A DNA stretch of 64,000 nucleotides from Salipiger aestuarii (GTDB lineage: Bacteria > Pseudomonadota > Alphaproteobacteria > Rhodobacterales > Rhodobacteraceae). Location of the stretch: NCBI RefSeq assembly GCF_003259905.1, contig NZ_QLMG01000024.1, forward strand, positions 1 through 64,000. The letters run 5' to 3'. Both the position numbers and the translations under genes were made by a program. Positions 1 to 8,764 of this stretch are shown one piece after another (position 1 is the first letter of the stretch; each line of letters starts with the position of its first letter). A model generated the notes under the pieces. The model saw nothing but the letters and a program-made list of their open reading frames with translations. It ran no database searches and was not told the DNA's origin.

Positions 1-89
1 TGGATCAGCAGGGAGCCACGCTTGCGCAGCGCCGCGTTGTCGCTGGACCAGTTCATGGTGCGGTCGCGGGCGGGAGGAGGCTTGCTCAT
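1..89 (-). mobile_element. 5' end of an IS5-family transposase, cut by the window edge
   Basis: Read leftward from the ATG at 89, the 29 codons visible begin MSKPPPARDRTMNW and continue into AALRKRGSLLI. This is nearly the same as the transposase start at 2873 (MSKPSPPRYRTANW) and related to the one at 1646, so it is an IS5-family transposase N-terminus. The rest lies outside the window, so intactness cannot be judged. The start overlaps the stop of the neighbouring gene by one base (TGATG). Confidence 0.6.
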
Positions 90-628
90 CAGCCCCGTCT
101 AACCGCATGGATTTCCGTTGTGAATCGCCCGCAGTCAGAGGTCTGCAACGACGCCCCGGTGATCGCAAAGCCGGCCTTGGCCTCGTCGGCGTTGACAACG
201 TCGCCGACGTACACGGGGCCTGTCGTGATTTCGATACAGAGCGGGGCGACGTCGACGGTGACGACGACCGAGATGTCATCGTACTGGCCGTCTGCCGGGA
301 TGTCACCGCCTTCGATCTCCGTGCCCAAGGTATCGCCGGGATCGTCGGTGGTCGTGGTGATGGGGTCGCCGATGATGATGTCAGCGGTGGAGTCGGGTTC
401 GCCGGTGCCGGTGACCTCGACCACGGGGGTGTCGGTGCCGGCGTTGACGATCGGAACACGCGGGTTATCGGCGGTGGGCACGACGCGTGTATCGGCGCCG
501 CCCGCCGCAGCGTCTCCGCCGGTCGTGTTGTCGTCATCGCTGCCGCCGCTGCTGCGACCCGGCAGTGCGTCCTTCCGATGGTCACAGATAAGTAGACCAT
601 CACACGCTGGGACTAAACACCTAAGCAC
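89..628 (-). CDS. Acidic Thr/Asp-rich hypothetical protein, possibly truncated
   Basis: I do not recognise this protein. It has 179 codons, is acidic, and is rich in Thr, Asp, Gly and Val, with segments such as PVVEVTGTGEPDSTADIIIG and VYVGDVVNADEAKAGFAI. Codon third positions are strongly GC and GAC, GTC and ACC dominate on this strand, which favours it over the antisense frames. The composition suggests a secreted or surface protein, but there is no clear signal peptide at the first Met and the true start may be elsewhere. The stop abuts the transposase at 89, so the gene may be a fragment trimmed by IS insertion. Function unknown. Confidence 0.4.
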   Translation of the reverse strand: MLRCLVPACDGLLICDHRKDALPGRSSGGSDDDNTTGGDAAAGGADTRVVPTADNPRVPIVNAGTDTPVVEVTGTGEPDSTADIIIGDPITTTTDDPGDTLGTEIEGGDIPADGQYDDISVVVTVDVAPLCIEITTGPVYVGDVVNADEAKAGFAITGASLQTSDCGRFTTEIHAVRRG

Positions 629-1015
629 CTTACCCTTGCCACACGCGTCAGCGGCCGATTCACCCGACGAATAATTTTCGCCGGGCGCCCTGCGCCTGTT
701 TTCGAAAAATCACATGAAAATTCACCGCCGGGCATAGCAGGGAACGCACCGTCAAATGGCGCTCCGAGCCCATGAAACAATACCCGGGGCTCGCGCGGAG
801 AGAGGATAGCGCCGGCCGCGCACAGCCCCGCGCGGGACGGCATGGTGACGGCGGCAAACCACGACCGGCAGCCGACGTTAGTTGCGGCGCGACACGTCCG
901 CCCGAGCGTTTTCAATGCCGGTATCTGAGCCGCATCCGGACGCGGCGGCACGGTCCGCCAGGGGCAGGCAGGCCGTCCTATCGCGCGCAGATCGTATCGC
1001 CCGACCGCTCAACGC
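629..1015. other. Gap without a convincing gene
   Basis: About 390 bases. Open frames exist on both strands but none has coding-like codon use or recognisable protein features. The stretch around 660-720 is somewhat less GC-rich than its surroundings. I see no repeat or RNA gene. Confidence 0.4.
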
Positions 1016-1486
1016 CTAGGATTTCCCGATAAGCTGGCGGATCACCGGCTGCCGCTTGGGTTTGTCGGACAGCCCGCGCAGAAGGTTGGCGAGTTCGGGT
1101 TCGTGCACCCGCCTGGCTGCGGCCAAGGGCGAAAACCAGCGCCGTTTTCGTTCGTGCCGTTCCTTCCACTCGCGCAACAGCGTGTCGACGATCATCGGGT
1201 AGACACGCACCTGACAGCGCAGCAGCTTGCCACCGTCAAGCACCTTGTCGTAGTGGTAAACGCCCAGCTCATCGCTTGAGATGCGCCCCCTGACGCCAGC
1301 TTCTTCAAGCGCCTCGATCTCCGCCGCGGACCAGGGTTTCAGCCCATCCATTTCCCATCCCTTGGGCATCACCCAGCGTCCCGTATCGCGCGACGTCACC
1401 ATGAGGACCTGAAGTCTGCCCTTCTTGTCCCAGTGAAGGGGCAACGCGGCGATTTGCTCACCCTGCATCATTCTTGAAATACGCAA
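1016..1486 (-). CDS. Nudix hydrolase
   Basis: This 156-residue protein is the size of a single Nudix domain, a family that hydrolyses nucleoside diphosphates linked to another moiety. The Nudix helix reads PKGWEMDGL then EALEEAGV near residues 40-65. The two Glu of the metal-binding EExG core are present, but the usual Arg of REUXEE is replaced, as in the diphosphoinositol-polyphosphate-like branch with PKGW. Starts at 1486, 1471 and 1468 are all possible. The upstream region (1490-1580) is AT-rich and is the likely promoter. This is the only intact gene within the IS-rich first 5 kb. The substrate cannot be inferred. Confidence 0.8.
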   Translation of the reverse strand: MRISRMMQGEQIAALPLHWDKKGRLQVLMVTSRDTGRWVMPKGWEMDGLKPWSAAEIEALEEAGVRGRISSDELGVYHYDKVLDGGKLLRCQVRVYPMIVDTLLREWKERHERKRRWFSPLAAARRVHEPELANLLRGLSDKPKRQPVIRQLIGKS

Positions 1487-1645
1487 AATCTGTTACCATT
1501 TTCATGCTTTATGCAAATACGATAAACATCCCATGACGATTGTGTTAAAACGTCCAGTGTTGGTGCATTATTTATGCCCACAGCGGTCTTGTTGCGCAAA
1601 GCCGAGGGGGGGCATCTCGTGAATCCAGCATGGTAGCTGGTCTGC

Positions 1646-1978
1646 ATGAGCAGACCCATCCCTCCGACCTACACGATCAAGAACTGGCGGTCCTGCAACA
1701 AGGCGCTGAAGCGCTGCGGCTCTCTTACGATCCGGTTCGATCCAGGCATGGTGTGGATGCCACCGCCGACAGGCAAGCGAGGCCGACAGCCGCAGTATAG
1801 CGATGCCGCGATCCAGACGTGCCTGACGTTGAAAGTCATCTTTGGCATGGCCCTCCGGCAAACCACAGGCTTCGTCGAGAGCCTGCTGCGGCTGACTGGG
1901 GCGTGCCGGACTTCAGCGCCCTGAGCCGACGTCCGAAGACCCTGGCCGTAAACATCTCCTATCGCGTCTCAAAGCATG
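1646..1978 (+). pseudogene. IS5-family transposase, N-terminal part (frameshifted)
   Basis: The frame opens MSRPIPPTYTIKNW and continues through LTIRFDPGMVW and LTLKVIFGMALRQTTGFVES, all typical of IS5-group transposases. Near 1895 the frame is lost: the expected continuation DWGVPDFSALSRRPKTLAV is read in another frame. Similarity ends near 1978. The catalytic DDE core is absent from this piece. Confidence 0.75.
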
Positions 1979-1986
1979 CGTAATTG

Positions 1987-2935
1987 GGGCAATATTGCAC
2001 AAATCAGGCGCAGGCGTGGGTCTGGGCTTTCCCGCCGAAATCCACCACCGCATCGCCATCATGAACACCGTCTCGCCGAAGAGCTTCGGGCAATTCATTC
2101 TGGCTTCGACGCGCCATTGAACATGAGAGCCGGCGCACGTCTTCCAGAGCGTCCTGGCCAAATGTCGCGTTGCCCGCAAGATATCGTTTCTCGCGATGGC
2201 CGCGGGGCAGTCCGTTTTCCAGGCACGCCCGTTGCGGCGGATCGGTATGACCGCATGCACCGCGTTCGATGGTCGCGCGATGACGTCGTCGCGTTTCATA
2301 GGCACAGTCGGCGGTCGCCACGCCGGTTTTTTCACCCGGCGGGTTCTGCGCCAGCAACTCTGGCTGCAGGGGGCCGTCGCCCTGCCGGCTCGCCGTGAAT
2401 TCGCCCGCGCGCACATCGCGCGTGCCTGCATTCAGAGCGATATGGCTTCCTCCATTGCCTCCGGCGCGAGGGGCCATGCTTGCGGGCCAGCCACTCTCGG
2501 TCGCCGCGCAACTTGATGCGCGTGCCTTCGATGAGCAGGTTCCGTGGCTTGCCAGATGCCCGATACGGAACCCGAACCGCAATTTCGAAAGAGTGTCGAA
2601 CGGTCCGGCACCGGCCTAGTCGAGGCCGGCCAGTCGAGGCCGGCCATCTGGTTCAGGCTCTCGACCAGCCCAACCGTCTGGCAAAGCGGACGTCCGAAGA
2701 GCACCTTTCGCGTCAGGCATGTCTGGACCGGGGCATCCTCGCTTACCCGATTTCCGTGCATGCCAGACCATGCCGGGATCGAACCAGACCGACAGCGGCC
2801 CTCGCTTGCGAAGTGCTGCATCATACTCGGACCAGTTCGCCGTGCGATAGCGAGGAGGTGAGGGTTTCGACATCGGCGTCGGTTACATCACTGGAACCGC
2901 AAGGGAAATCCTGCCCGATATTTGCAACAATGCCC
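1987..2935 (-). mobile_element. Second, decayed IS5-family element
   Basis: Imperfect terminal inverted repeats of about 19 bases bound the element: GGGCAATATTGCACAAATC at the left and GGGCATTGTTGCAAATATC read inward from the right. The length, about 950 bp, suits an IS5-group element with small internal duplications. It carries a multiply frameshifted transposase on the minus strand and sits inside the composite remnant, on the opposite strand to the outer transposase pieces. It cannot encode an active transposase. Confidence 0.65.
2010..2873 (-). pseudogene. IS5-family transposase, multiply frameshifted
   Basis: It starts at 2873 with MSKPSPPRYRTANW and LSVWFDPGMVW. It then changes frame near 2745 into VQTCLTRKVLFG and QTVGLVESLNQMAGLDW, again near 2640 where a short segment is tandemly duplicated, and once more near 2250 before IPIRRNGRAWKTDCPAAIAR and EARMNCPKLFGE. 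The central segment RAGEFTASRQGDG to VATADCAYETRRRH matches the DDE region of the family. At least three frameshifts make it a dead gene. Confidence 0.75.
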
Positions 2936-2936
2936 G

Positions 2937-3159
2937 TGTTACTGATCCGCTTCTCGACAATGTCGTGGGGCTTGCCCCGGTCCCGGACGTTGAAGTGGCT
3001 GAGCCGCCCGTCGCTGGCGAAGTCCAGAAAACCTTCGGGCACGCGCAACCCGTTCTCAGCCAGCATCATCGCCGTGACGGCATGAGAATGGCTCAGCGGT
3101 CTGTCGGCAACCATGCCGACGTGGAAGATGCAGCGGGCAGCCTTCTTGGCAGCTTCGAT
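2937..3159 (-). pseudogene. Unrecognised gene fragment next to the inner IS
   Basis: A minus-strand frame reads IEAAKKAARCIFHVGMVADR, then SHSHAVTAMMLAENGLRVP and SHFNVRDRGKPHDIVE. It is closed upstream by an in-frame stop and cut downstream by the end of the inner IS. Codon use looks coding. I do not recognise the family. It probably belonged to a gene into which the IS5 copy inserted. Confidence 0.4.
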
Positions 3160-3311
3160 TTACGTGCAATGGTCCTGCATCGGGTTTCCTCTGGATGGAT
3201 GTTTGCGGAAACCGCTCACCCCAGAGTTCGCGGCCCCCGCCTTGGGCATGTTCCGCAAACCCTTAACCGGAACACGCCTCATCATATAAGCCAATCTGAC
3301 CTATCTGTGCG

Positions 3312-3657
3312 TTGGACCAGATGGAGGCTTTCATGTTCAACATTCGAAACGCGGCCGATGCAATCGCCAAGCTAGATGACATCGACGACACCAAGAAGCT
3401 GGATCAATCTCTGCGGCACCTGTCGCAGCGCGCCTGCTTCCCCGCCGAAGGGCGCGGAAGGGCGGGCCGATGTGTATCCGCTGCACCCGATCTGTGCGCT
3501 CCGCATTCTTCACGCTGCTAGCTCTGCGGGGTTGGAACGCGCTGAGGTAGGGCGTCTTGCCCGATGGCTCTTAAAGGAACCCGTTGGCCCGTCGATGGAC
3601 CCGAAGCGCAGGCTTTTGCGAATAGCACCTTCGCAAGCGTCGGTTCGCCCCCCGTAA
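3312..3657 (+). pseudogene. Small prophage-like gene remnant, frameshifted
   Basis: One frame gives MFNIRNAADAIAKLDDIDD and KLDQSLRHLSQR. The downstream sequence is coherent only after a shift near 3430, giving PPKGAEGRADVYPLHPICAL and RILHAASSAGLERAEVGRLA. It looks like a short helical, possibly DNA-binding, phage-type protein, but I cannot name the family. The portal fragment directly downstream supports a prophage origin. Confidence 0.4.
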
Positions 3658-3734
3658 AAAGCGTTGAACTGGTGCCGATCACGATTCCTGCGTCGATATT
3701 AGTTACCGAGCTTTTGGCGGAGCTTGGGGCTTGG

Positions 3735-4228
3735 GCACGATGGGGCGCATCAACCCGGAAGTCTCCGCCACCGGAGCATCGCTCTGCAGCCGTGCCCGCC
3801 ATGGGGCCAACAATAACCCGTGGCTGTCTCAGGCTTTCGTCCGCCAACTGGGCTGCGGCGCTGGTGGGGGCGGGCATCGTGCCGACCCCGAAGCACCCGA
3901 ACCCTGATACCCGGGCAGAGCTGATGGCGTTCTTCCATAACGGGGCCGACGAAGCCGACGCCGATGGCCGAACCGACTTCTGGGGCCTGCAAGGCGACAT
4001 TGCCCGGGGGCTGGTCATCGACGGCGAAGCTTTCGTGCAGGCGATCACGACTCCGCTGGGGCCGCGCTTGCGCCTCATCCCGCCGGAGATGGTGGACGCG
4101 TCGCTCACCCGCGAATTGGCGGACGGGGCTTGCATCGTGCAGGGTGTGGAGTTTGACGCCGATGGCACCCGCGTGGCCTATCAGGTTCGGCCCATCCGCC
4201 CCCACGATCAATTCGCCAACTATGCCCC
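3735..4228 (+). pseudogene. Lambda-type phage portal protein fragment
   Basis: The segment ANWAAALVGAGIVPTPKHPN is followed by WGLQGDIARGLVIDGEAFVQ, LRLIPPEMVDASL and GVEFDADGTRVAYQVRP. These are characteristic of the lambda-type phage portal protein (GpB-like), the dodecameric channel through which DNA enters the capsid. An earlier portion (GRINPEVSATGASLCSRAR, NNPWLSQA) is in another frame, so there is a frameshift near 3830. The 3' end runs into IS5 transposase sequence at about 4228, so most of the gene is missing. Confidence 0.65.
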
Positions 4229-4554
4229 GCCCATGCCATTATCCCTCCCCGCAAGAACGCCAAGCCCTGGAAGCCTTCGTCCGCCGGTGCGATCGCCTGG
4301 AACGAAGCACTGCGCGCATCGAAATAACTCGGCCGTGCGATCTGGCGAAAGCGGAGCGGGTACCACCGCCGAAGCCGCGCCGAGACGAGACGAGACGAGA
4401 CGAGACGAGACGAAGATGCGCTGTATGAAACTGTTGGAACAGCACCTCATGGCACGCGACTTCGATCGTCAGGTCGCCGAAACCCCAGGTCCGCGCCGCC
4501 GTGCTGAACGGCGACACCGCGCTTGGCATCCCCGTCACCGAGCCCGTGGGATAA
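4228..4554 (+). pseudogene. IS5-family transposase, C-terminal part
   Basis: Sequence resumes as HAIIPPRKNAKPWKP, then ALRASK, YHRRSRAET, MRCMKLLEQHLMARDFDRQV and, after a frame change, TALGIPVTEPVG before the stop. This is the conserved C-terminus of the same transposase type that starts at 1646. The frame is broken by a pentanucleotide expansion at 4381-4413 and again near 4485. It ends shortly before the right inverted repeat at 4592. Confidence 0.7.
4381..4413. repeat. Pentanucleotide microsatellite (CGAGA)6
   Basis: Six perfect CGAGA units plus a partial unit lie inside the transposase remnant, exactly where the normal protein would read RAETK then MRC. The unexpanded sequence probably held a single unit, so about 25 bases appear to have been added. 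That number is not a multiple of three and so shifts the frame. Confidence 0.85.
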
Positions 4555-4608
4555 GTGCGTCCGGGGAAAGGGGAACACCGGGCTTTACCTTCTTTGCGCA
4601 ACAAAGTC

Positions 4609-5051
4609 CCCCCAGTGGATTTGGTGCACAAAGCTGTCACCGGTCTGACCTTCGCCTTTTCCCCAGGTCACACTTGCCCTGCGGCTTTCAGGCGGGGCGC
4701 GCGGCAGATGTTCTTTGCTGTCCGCCATGGTGGTTAACAGGGCCGTCCAGACTTGCCGGGATGAAGAGCCGTCAGGTACTGATCCGTTGGTTCAATTCAG
4801 CTCTGAACAAGCGCGGCGGCGGCCCGGCCGCAGATCGCACGGACCCGCGCCGACCGCAGGCCGGCAGCGCCCTCTGCGCGCCTCTGGCCGCGGACGATCC
4901 GGCATCCGTGTCCTGTCCACGCCCGGCGTGGCACGCCCTGCCCCGCCACGAAGCCGCCTGACAAACCCCGCCGGGCGCAATTGCGGTTTCCCCCGCCAGG
5001 CGTTGCGGTCTAATCTTCGCCCGTCGCCAGTTTCGCGCGCGAGGACCAAGA
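4609..5051. other. Gap between the IS remnant and pdxJ
   Basis: About 440 bases without a convincing gene. On the minus strand an ATG at 4728 opens MADSKEHLPRAPPESRRASV and runs into the IS right end near 4608, so it may be the start of a gene cut by the IS; I do not recognise it. From 4770 to 5040 I see nothing coding. The last bases before 5052 presumably carry the pdxJ promoter and ribosome site. Confidence 0.35.
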
Positions 5052-5804
5052 ATGACCGATTTCGCCGGACGCCTGAGGCTGGGCGTCAACATCGACCACG
5101 TCGCCACCGTGCGAAATGCCCGTGGCAGCGCCTATCCCGATCCGCTGCGCGCCGCGCAGATCGCCGAAGACGCGGGCGCCGACGGCATCACCGCGCACCT
5201 GCGCGAAGATCGCAGGCACATCTCGGACGCGGATATTGACGGGCTGATGGGCAAGCTGACCCTGCCGCTGAATTTCGAAATGGCGGCGACGGATGAAATG
5301 CAGGCCATCGCGCTGCGCCACAAGCCGCACGCGGTCTGCATCGTGCCCGAAAAGCGCGAGGAACGCACCACCGAGGGCGGGCTGGACGTGACGCGCGACG
5401 AAAACCGTATCGCGCATTTCATCGCTCCGCTGCGCGACGCGGGCTGCCGCGTGTCGCTGTTCATCGGCGCGGACAGGGCCCAGGTCGCCGCTTCGGCCCG
5501 GATCGGCGCGCAGGTGGTCGAACTGCACACCGGCCATTACTGCGATCTGCATCACGAAGACCGGTGGGCCGAACGCGACGACGAACTGACGCGCCTGCGC
5601 GACATGACCGCCTATGCCCATTCGCTGGGGCTGGAGGTCCACGCCGGACACGGGCTGACCTACGACACCGTCAAGCCCATTGCCGCCTTCCCCGAGCTGG
5701 TCGAACTGAACATCGGGCACTTCCTGATCGGCGAGGCGATCTTTCGCGGGCTTGGCCCGTCGATCGCGGAAATGCGCCGCCTGATGGACGAGGCACGGGC
5801 GTGA
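5052..5804 (+). CDS. pdxJ: Pyridoxine 5'-phosphate synthase
   Basis: PdxJ condenses 1-deoxyxylulose 5-phosphate with 3-amino-1-hydroxyacetone phosphate to form pyridoxine 5'-phosphate, the last ring-building step of the DXP-dependent vitamin B6 pathway, in the cytoplasm. The 250-residue length is normal. Family signatures are visible: [16 protein letters not shown] near residue 10, [16 protein letters not shown] near 40-55, LHTGHYC near 155, and a C-terminal [15 protein letters not shown] phosphate-binding segment. acpS follows 19 bases downstream on the same strand, a common proteobacterial pairing. Confidence 0.97.
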   Translation: MTDFAGRLRLGVNIDHVATVRNARGSAYPDPLRAAQIAEDAGADGITAHLREDRRHISDADIDGLMGKLTLPLNFEMAATDEMQAIALRHKPHAVCIVPEKREERTTEGGLDVTRDENRIAHFIAPLRDAGCRVSLFIGADRAQVAASARIGAQVVELHTGHYCDLHHEDRWAERDDELTRLRDMTAYAHSLGLEVHAGHGLTYDTVKPIAAFPELVELNIGHFLIGEAIFRGLGPSIAEMRRLMDEARA

Positions 5805-5823
5805 TGACGGGGCGCCGCGCGCG

Positions 5824-6252
5824 ATGATTCTGGGAATCGGGACCGACCTTGCGAATATCGACCGCATCTCCGGAACGCTCGACCGCTTCGGTGATCGTTT
5901 CCGCAACCGCGTCTTTACGCAAACCGAGCAGCGCAAGGCGGAGGCCCGCGCCGATGTCGCCGGGACCTACGCCAAACGCTGGGCCGCCAAGGAGGCGTGT
6001 TCCAAGGCGCTTGGCACCGGGCTGCGGATGGGGATCTCATGGAAGGACATGGCCGTCAGCAACCTACCCTCTGGCCAACCCGTCATGGCATTGACCGGCT
6101 GGGCGCAGGAACGCCTGTCGCAGATGACCCCGCCCGGCCACGAAGCCATCGTTCACGTTACCTTGACCGACGATCACCCCTGGGCGCAGGCCTTCGTGCT
6201 GATCGAAGCGCGGCCCGTAGCCCCAGACACGGATCAGCGGCACCGCGGCTAG
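5824..6252 (+). CDS. acpS: Holo-[acyl-carrier-protein] synthase
   Basis: AcpS transfers the 4'-phosphopantetheine arm of coenzyme A to apo-ACP, activating fatty-acid synthesis. The 142-residue protein has the two hallmark motifs: [12 protein letters not shown] with the metal-binding Asp at residue 8, and [15 protein letters not shown] with Glu57 and Lys61. It probably shares a transcript with pdxJ. Its 3' end overlaps the convergent adenosyltransferase stop by four bases. Confidence 0.96.
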   Translation: MILGIGTDLANIDRISGTLDRFGDRFRNRVFTQTEQRKAEARADVAGTYAKRWAAKEACSKALGTGLRMGISWKDMAVSNLPSGQPVMALTGWAQERLSQMTPPGHEAIVHVTLTDDHPWAQAFVLIEARPVAPDTDQRHRG

Positions 6253-6821
6253 CGGTTGGCGCCCGGAACCCACAGCACATCCGCACGCCCGTCGTCGTTG
6301 CAGATGCGCGACGCCACGAAAAACCAGTCGCTCAGGCGGTTGAGATATTTCACCGCGTGCTCGTTCACATCTCCGGCGGCGGCCAGCTCCACCGCGCGGC
6401 GTTCGGCGCGCCGCGCGACGGTGCGGCACTGGTGCAGATACGCTGCGGCGGCGGATCCGCCCGGCAGCACGAAACTGCGCAGCGGTTCAAGCCGGGCGTT
6501 CATCGCGTCGATCTCGGCTTCCAGCCGGTCGACCTGGGGGGCCACCATGCGCAGAACCGGATAACCGGCCTCGGAATCCTTCGCCATGTCCGGGCGGCCC
6601 AGGTCGGACCCCAGATCAAACAGGTCGTTCTGGATGCGCGACAGGTGCTGATCGAGGTCGTCGTCCGAATGCAGCCGGGCAAGGCCGATCACCGCATTCA
6701 GTTCGTCGACCGTGCCATAGGCTTCGACGCGGGCGTTGTACTTGGGCACGCGGCTGCCATCGACCAGCGCGGTTTCGCCCGTGTCGCCGGTGCGCGTGTA
6801 GATCCTGTTCAGAACGACCAT
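6249..6821 (-). CDS. PduO-type cob(I)alamin adenosyltransferase
   Basis: This family adenosylates cob(I)alamin with ATP to give coenzyme B12. The 190-residue protein has the ATP-binding N-terminus [19 protein letters not shown], the helix motif [34 protein letters not shown] and [14 protein letters not shown], all expected for the PduO/MMAB group rather than the CobA group. The gene for a small twin-helix membrane protein lies directly upstream, only three bases away, and is probably co-transcribed. Confidence 0.93.
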   Translation of the reverse strand: MVVLNRIYTRTGDTGETALVDGSRVPKYNARVEAYGTVDELNAVIGLARLHSDDDLDQHLSRIQNDLFDLGSDLGRPDMAKDSEAGYPVLRMVAPQVDRLEAEIDAMNARLEPLRSFVLPGGSAAAAYLHQCRTVARRAERRAVELAAAGDVNEHAVKYLNRLSDWFFVASRICNDDGRADVLWVPGANR

Positions 6822-6824
6822 GGG

Positions 6825-7031
6825 TCAGGCTCCCTTGCGAAGCAGCACGAAGATCACGATGAGCACCACCGCGACGAATTGCGCTATGATGCGCCAGCGC
6901 ATCGCCTTGTTCGCGTATTTCTTGTTGAATTCCCCCCCGCGGGCGAACGAGCCGATGCCGAACAGCAGAATCGCGACCACGATCAGCATGATCGTTGCGA
7001 TCACGAGAAACAGCGGATCATCCCTGAGCAT
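6825..7031 (-). CDS. Small twin-transmembrane protein (HIG1-like)
   Basis: The 68-residue protein MLRDDPLFLVIATIM... consists of two hydrophobic helices (about residues 7-27 and 47-65) joined by a short loop containing GSFARGGEFNKKYANKAMRW. This layout and the RGGE...NKAMRWR loop match small twin-transmembrane proteins related to the HIG1 domain, whose eukaryotic members act in respiratory-complex assembly. A longer frame extends upstream, but the ATG at 7031 gives the expected length. The adenosyltransferase gene follows immediately. The function in bacteria is not established. Confidence 0.8.
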   Translation of the reverse strand: MLRDDPLFLVIATIMLIVVAILLFGIGSFARGGEFNKKYANKAMRWRIIAQFVAVVLIVIFVLLRKGA

Positions 7032-7093
7032 CACCTTATCCTCTCCGAAGCTTGCGCCCCTACATAACGCGCCTCGCGCGAAAAGCGAACCGG

Positions 7094-7927
7094 CTATCGC
7101 TGGCTGTCGATCAACAGATCCAGCATCCGCGTCGGCAACAGCCGCCGCAGCGTGCCCATCAGACAGGTCGGCACGGTCACATAATAGCGCGGCGCGGGGG
7201 AGCGTTGTTCCAGCGCGCGGACCAGTTTGGCGGTCACCGCCGCGGCGGGCAGTTCGAAGCTGTCGACCGAGGGTGGCGCGTACAACCGCTTGACCAGCCT
7301 GGCCTCGTATTGCGCGGCGCGTGCCGAGTTGCGCCAGTCGATCCATTTTTCGAAATGCGGCACGGAATTTTCCCGAATGCGCGAAGTGATCGGACCGGGT
7401 TCGATCAGGATCACCTTGATCGGCGTGTCGCGCATTTCCAGCCGCAGCACATCCGTCAGACCTTCGAGCGCGAACTTGGACGCCACATAGGCGCCGCGCC
7501 AGTGCAGCGGCACCAGCCCCAGCACGGACGAGCAATTGACGATTCGCCCGTGCCCCTGGGCGCGCATCACCGGAATCACCGCCCGTGTCAGCGTGTGCCA
7601 GCCGAACAGGTTGGCCTCGAACACCTCGCGCAGGGCCTGCGTCGGCAGATCCTCGACCGCGCCGGGGCAGGCAAAGGCCCCATTGTTGTAAAGCGCATCC
7701 AGCGTGCCGCCGGTCGCGGCCAGCACCTCGGCCAAAGCGGCGTGGATGCTGGCATCGTCGGCATAATCCAGGCGCGGGCTGTCAAAGCTCATCCCGCGCA
7801 GGGTCTCGCAATCGGCATCCTTGCGGCACGAAGCGAACACGCGCCAGCCCCGCGCCTGCAATCCCTTTGCGGCGTCCAGCCCGATTCCCGACGAACAGCC
7901 TGTCATGAGTATGGATCGTCCGGCCAT
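7094..7927 (-). CDS. SDR-family oxidoreductase
   Basis: A classical short-chain dehydrogenase of 277 residues. It has the nucleotide-binding motif TGCSSGIG close to the N-terminus, an NNGA structural motif in place of the usual NNAG, a catalytic Ser in NCSSVLG, and YVASK with the Tyr/Lys pair. Replacement of the acidic residue at the end of the second strand by FASCRKDAD suggests NADP preference, an inference only. The start at 7927 (MAGRSILMTG) fits the family better than the in-frame Met eight codons upstream. The substrate is unknown. Confidence 0.9.
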   Translation of the reverse strand: MAGRSILMTGCSSGIGLDAAKGLQARGWRVFASCRKDADCETLRGMSFDSPRLDYADDASIHAALAEVLAATGGTLDALYNNGAFACPGAVEDLPTQALREVFEANLFGWHTLTRAVIPVMRAQGHGRIVNCSSVLGLVPLHWRGAYVASKFALEGLTDVLRLEMRDTPIKVILIEPGPITSRIRENSVPHFEKWIDWRNSARAAQYEARLVKRLYAPPSVDSFELPAAAVTAKLVRALEQRSPAPRYYVTVPTCLMGTLRRLLPTRMLDLLIDSQR

Positions 7928-8005
7928 GCGCGCTGCCTTTCCTGCAAACACCCCCTTTCCGCCTAGGACAGGTGCGGGGGGGTGCGCAAGGCGCGGGCCG
8001 CGCGA

Positions 8006-8581
8006 TCAGTTCACGGCGGCGCGCAGGAAATCCCGAGACATCCAGCCGATACGGTCATCGGCGGCGGTGCGCAGCTTGACCCAGCCGTCGTCGGATTCGG
8101 CCAGCACCACCACCCTGGCATCCCGGCGCAACTGATCGATCACGGCGTAATCGGTTCCCGGCCCGGTGCGCATGTTGACCACGTTGCCGGTGACCCGCCG
8201 CAGGTCGGGTGCGGCGCCTGTGGCGGTATTGTCCGTACCGGAATCCATCACGGCCACCTTGGCGAGAATCGCCTTGGACGGGCGCGCCAGCGGCATCTGC
8301 GCGGCAGAGGCCAGCGTCACGCCAAGCTTCGGCGCTGCGACGGCGCCAGCCGCAGGCTGCGCATCGGCCGAGGCAAGCACGATGCCGTCCGGTGCGGTCG
8401 GGCGGGCCACCTGGAGCAGGCTGTCGGCGGCGATGTCAGCCCGCGCCACTTCGGGCAGGCGGTTTTCTTCGAACGTATCGGCCCTGGCAAGCTGGTTCGG
8501 GTCGTTGAAGTCCGCCCCGCCGGACAGTTCGTACCAGCTCCAGCCCAGAAAGGCGAAGGTAAGGAGAATAAAGCTTTTCAT
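8006..8581 (-). CDS. Membrane-anchored bacterial SH3-domain protein
   Basis: The 191-residue protein has an N-terminal hydrophobic segment (MKSFILLTFAFLGWSWY) acting as a signal or anchor, a low-complexity Ala-rich middle, and a C-terminal SH3 type 3 domain beginning VTGNVVNMRTGPGTDYAVID and ending GWVKLRTAADDRIGWM. Such domains usually bind peptidoglycan or other envelope targets. It is transcribed divergently from parC across a region of about 180 bases. Confidence 0.8.
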   Translation of the reverse strand: MKSFILLTFAFLGWSWYELSGGADFNDPNQLARADTFEENRLPEVARADIAADSLLQVARPTAPDGIVLASADAQPAAGAVAAPKLGVTLASAAQMPLARPSKAILAKVAVMDSGTDNTATGAAPDLRRVTGNVVNMRTGPGTDYAVIDQLRRDARVVVLAESDDGWVKLRTAADDRIGWMSRDFLRAAVN

Positions 8582-8764
8582 ATGGAAACACCGCCCCCCG
8601 ACGGAAAAAACAACAGGCGTGAAATGACAACAGCAAGCAGACGACGCAGAATTATGTCTGTCTTATAACACAGTTCAGAGCCGCTGATCGCGGTTTCGGA
8701 AAAATCGAGTGCCGAAAGGCCGGATCGCTTGTCGGCCCCGCCGCCCGATTGTATCACAACTTCC

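Larger units (their letters stand above)
1589..4604 (+). mobile_element. Composite remnant bounded by IS5-type inverted ends
   Basis: A matching pair of terminal sequences brackets this region: TTGTTGCGCAAAG at 1589-1601 and its reverse complement CTTTGCGCAACAA at 4592-4604. Just inside them lie the N-terminal third (1646) and the C-terminal third (to 4554) of the same type of plus-strand IS5 transposase. The middle third is missing and is replaced by about 2.25 kb holding a second IS5 copy on the opposite strand and prophage-like gene fragments. It may be one element whose centre was replaced, or two truncated copies joined by recombination. No clear target duplication was seen. Confidence 0.6.

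Noticed and set aside
107-674. Two overlapping plus-strand frames opposite the acidic ORF
   Set aside because: They show the Val/Asp/Gly or Ser/Pro/Thr composition expected from the antisense of a GC-rich gene; codon use favours the minus strand.
1725-1755. tRNA T-loop-like GGTTCGATCC
   Set aside because: It lies within the transposase reading frame and no cloverleaf can be drawn around it.
7094-7951. Longer start for the SDR enzyme at 7951
   Set aside because: The extra eight residues do not match the family N-terminus; the Met at 7927 sits just before the nucleotide-binding strand.
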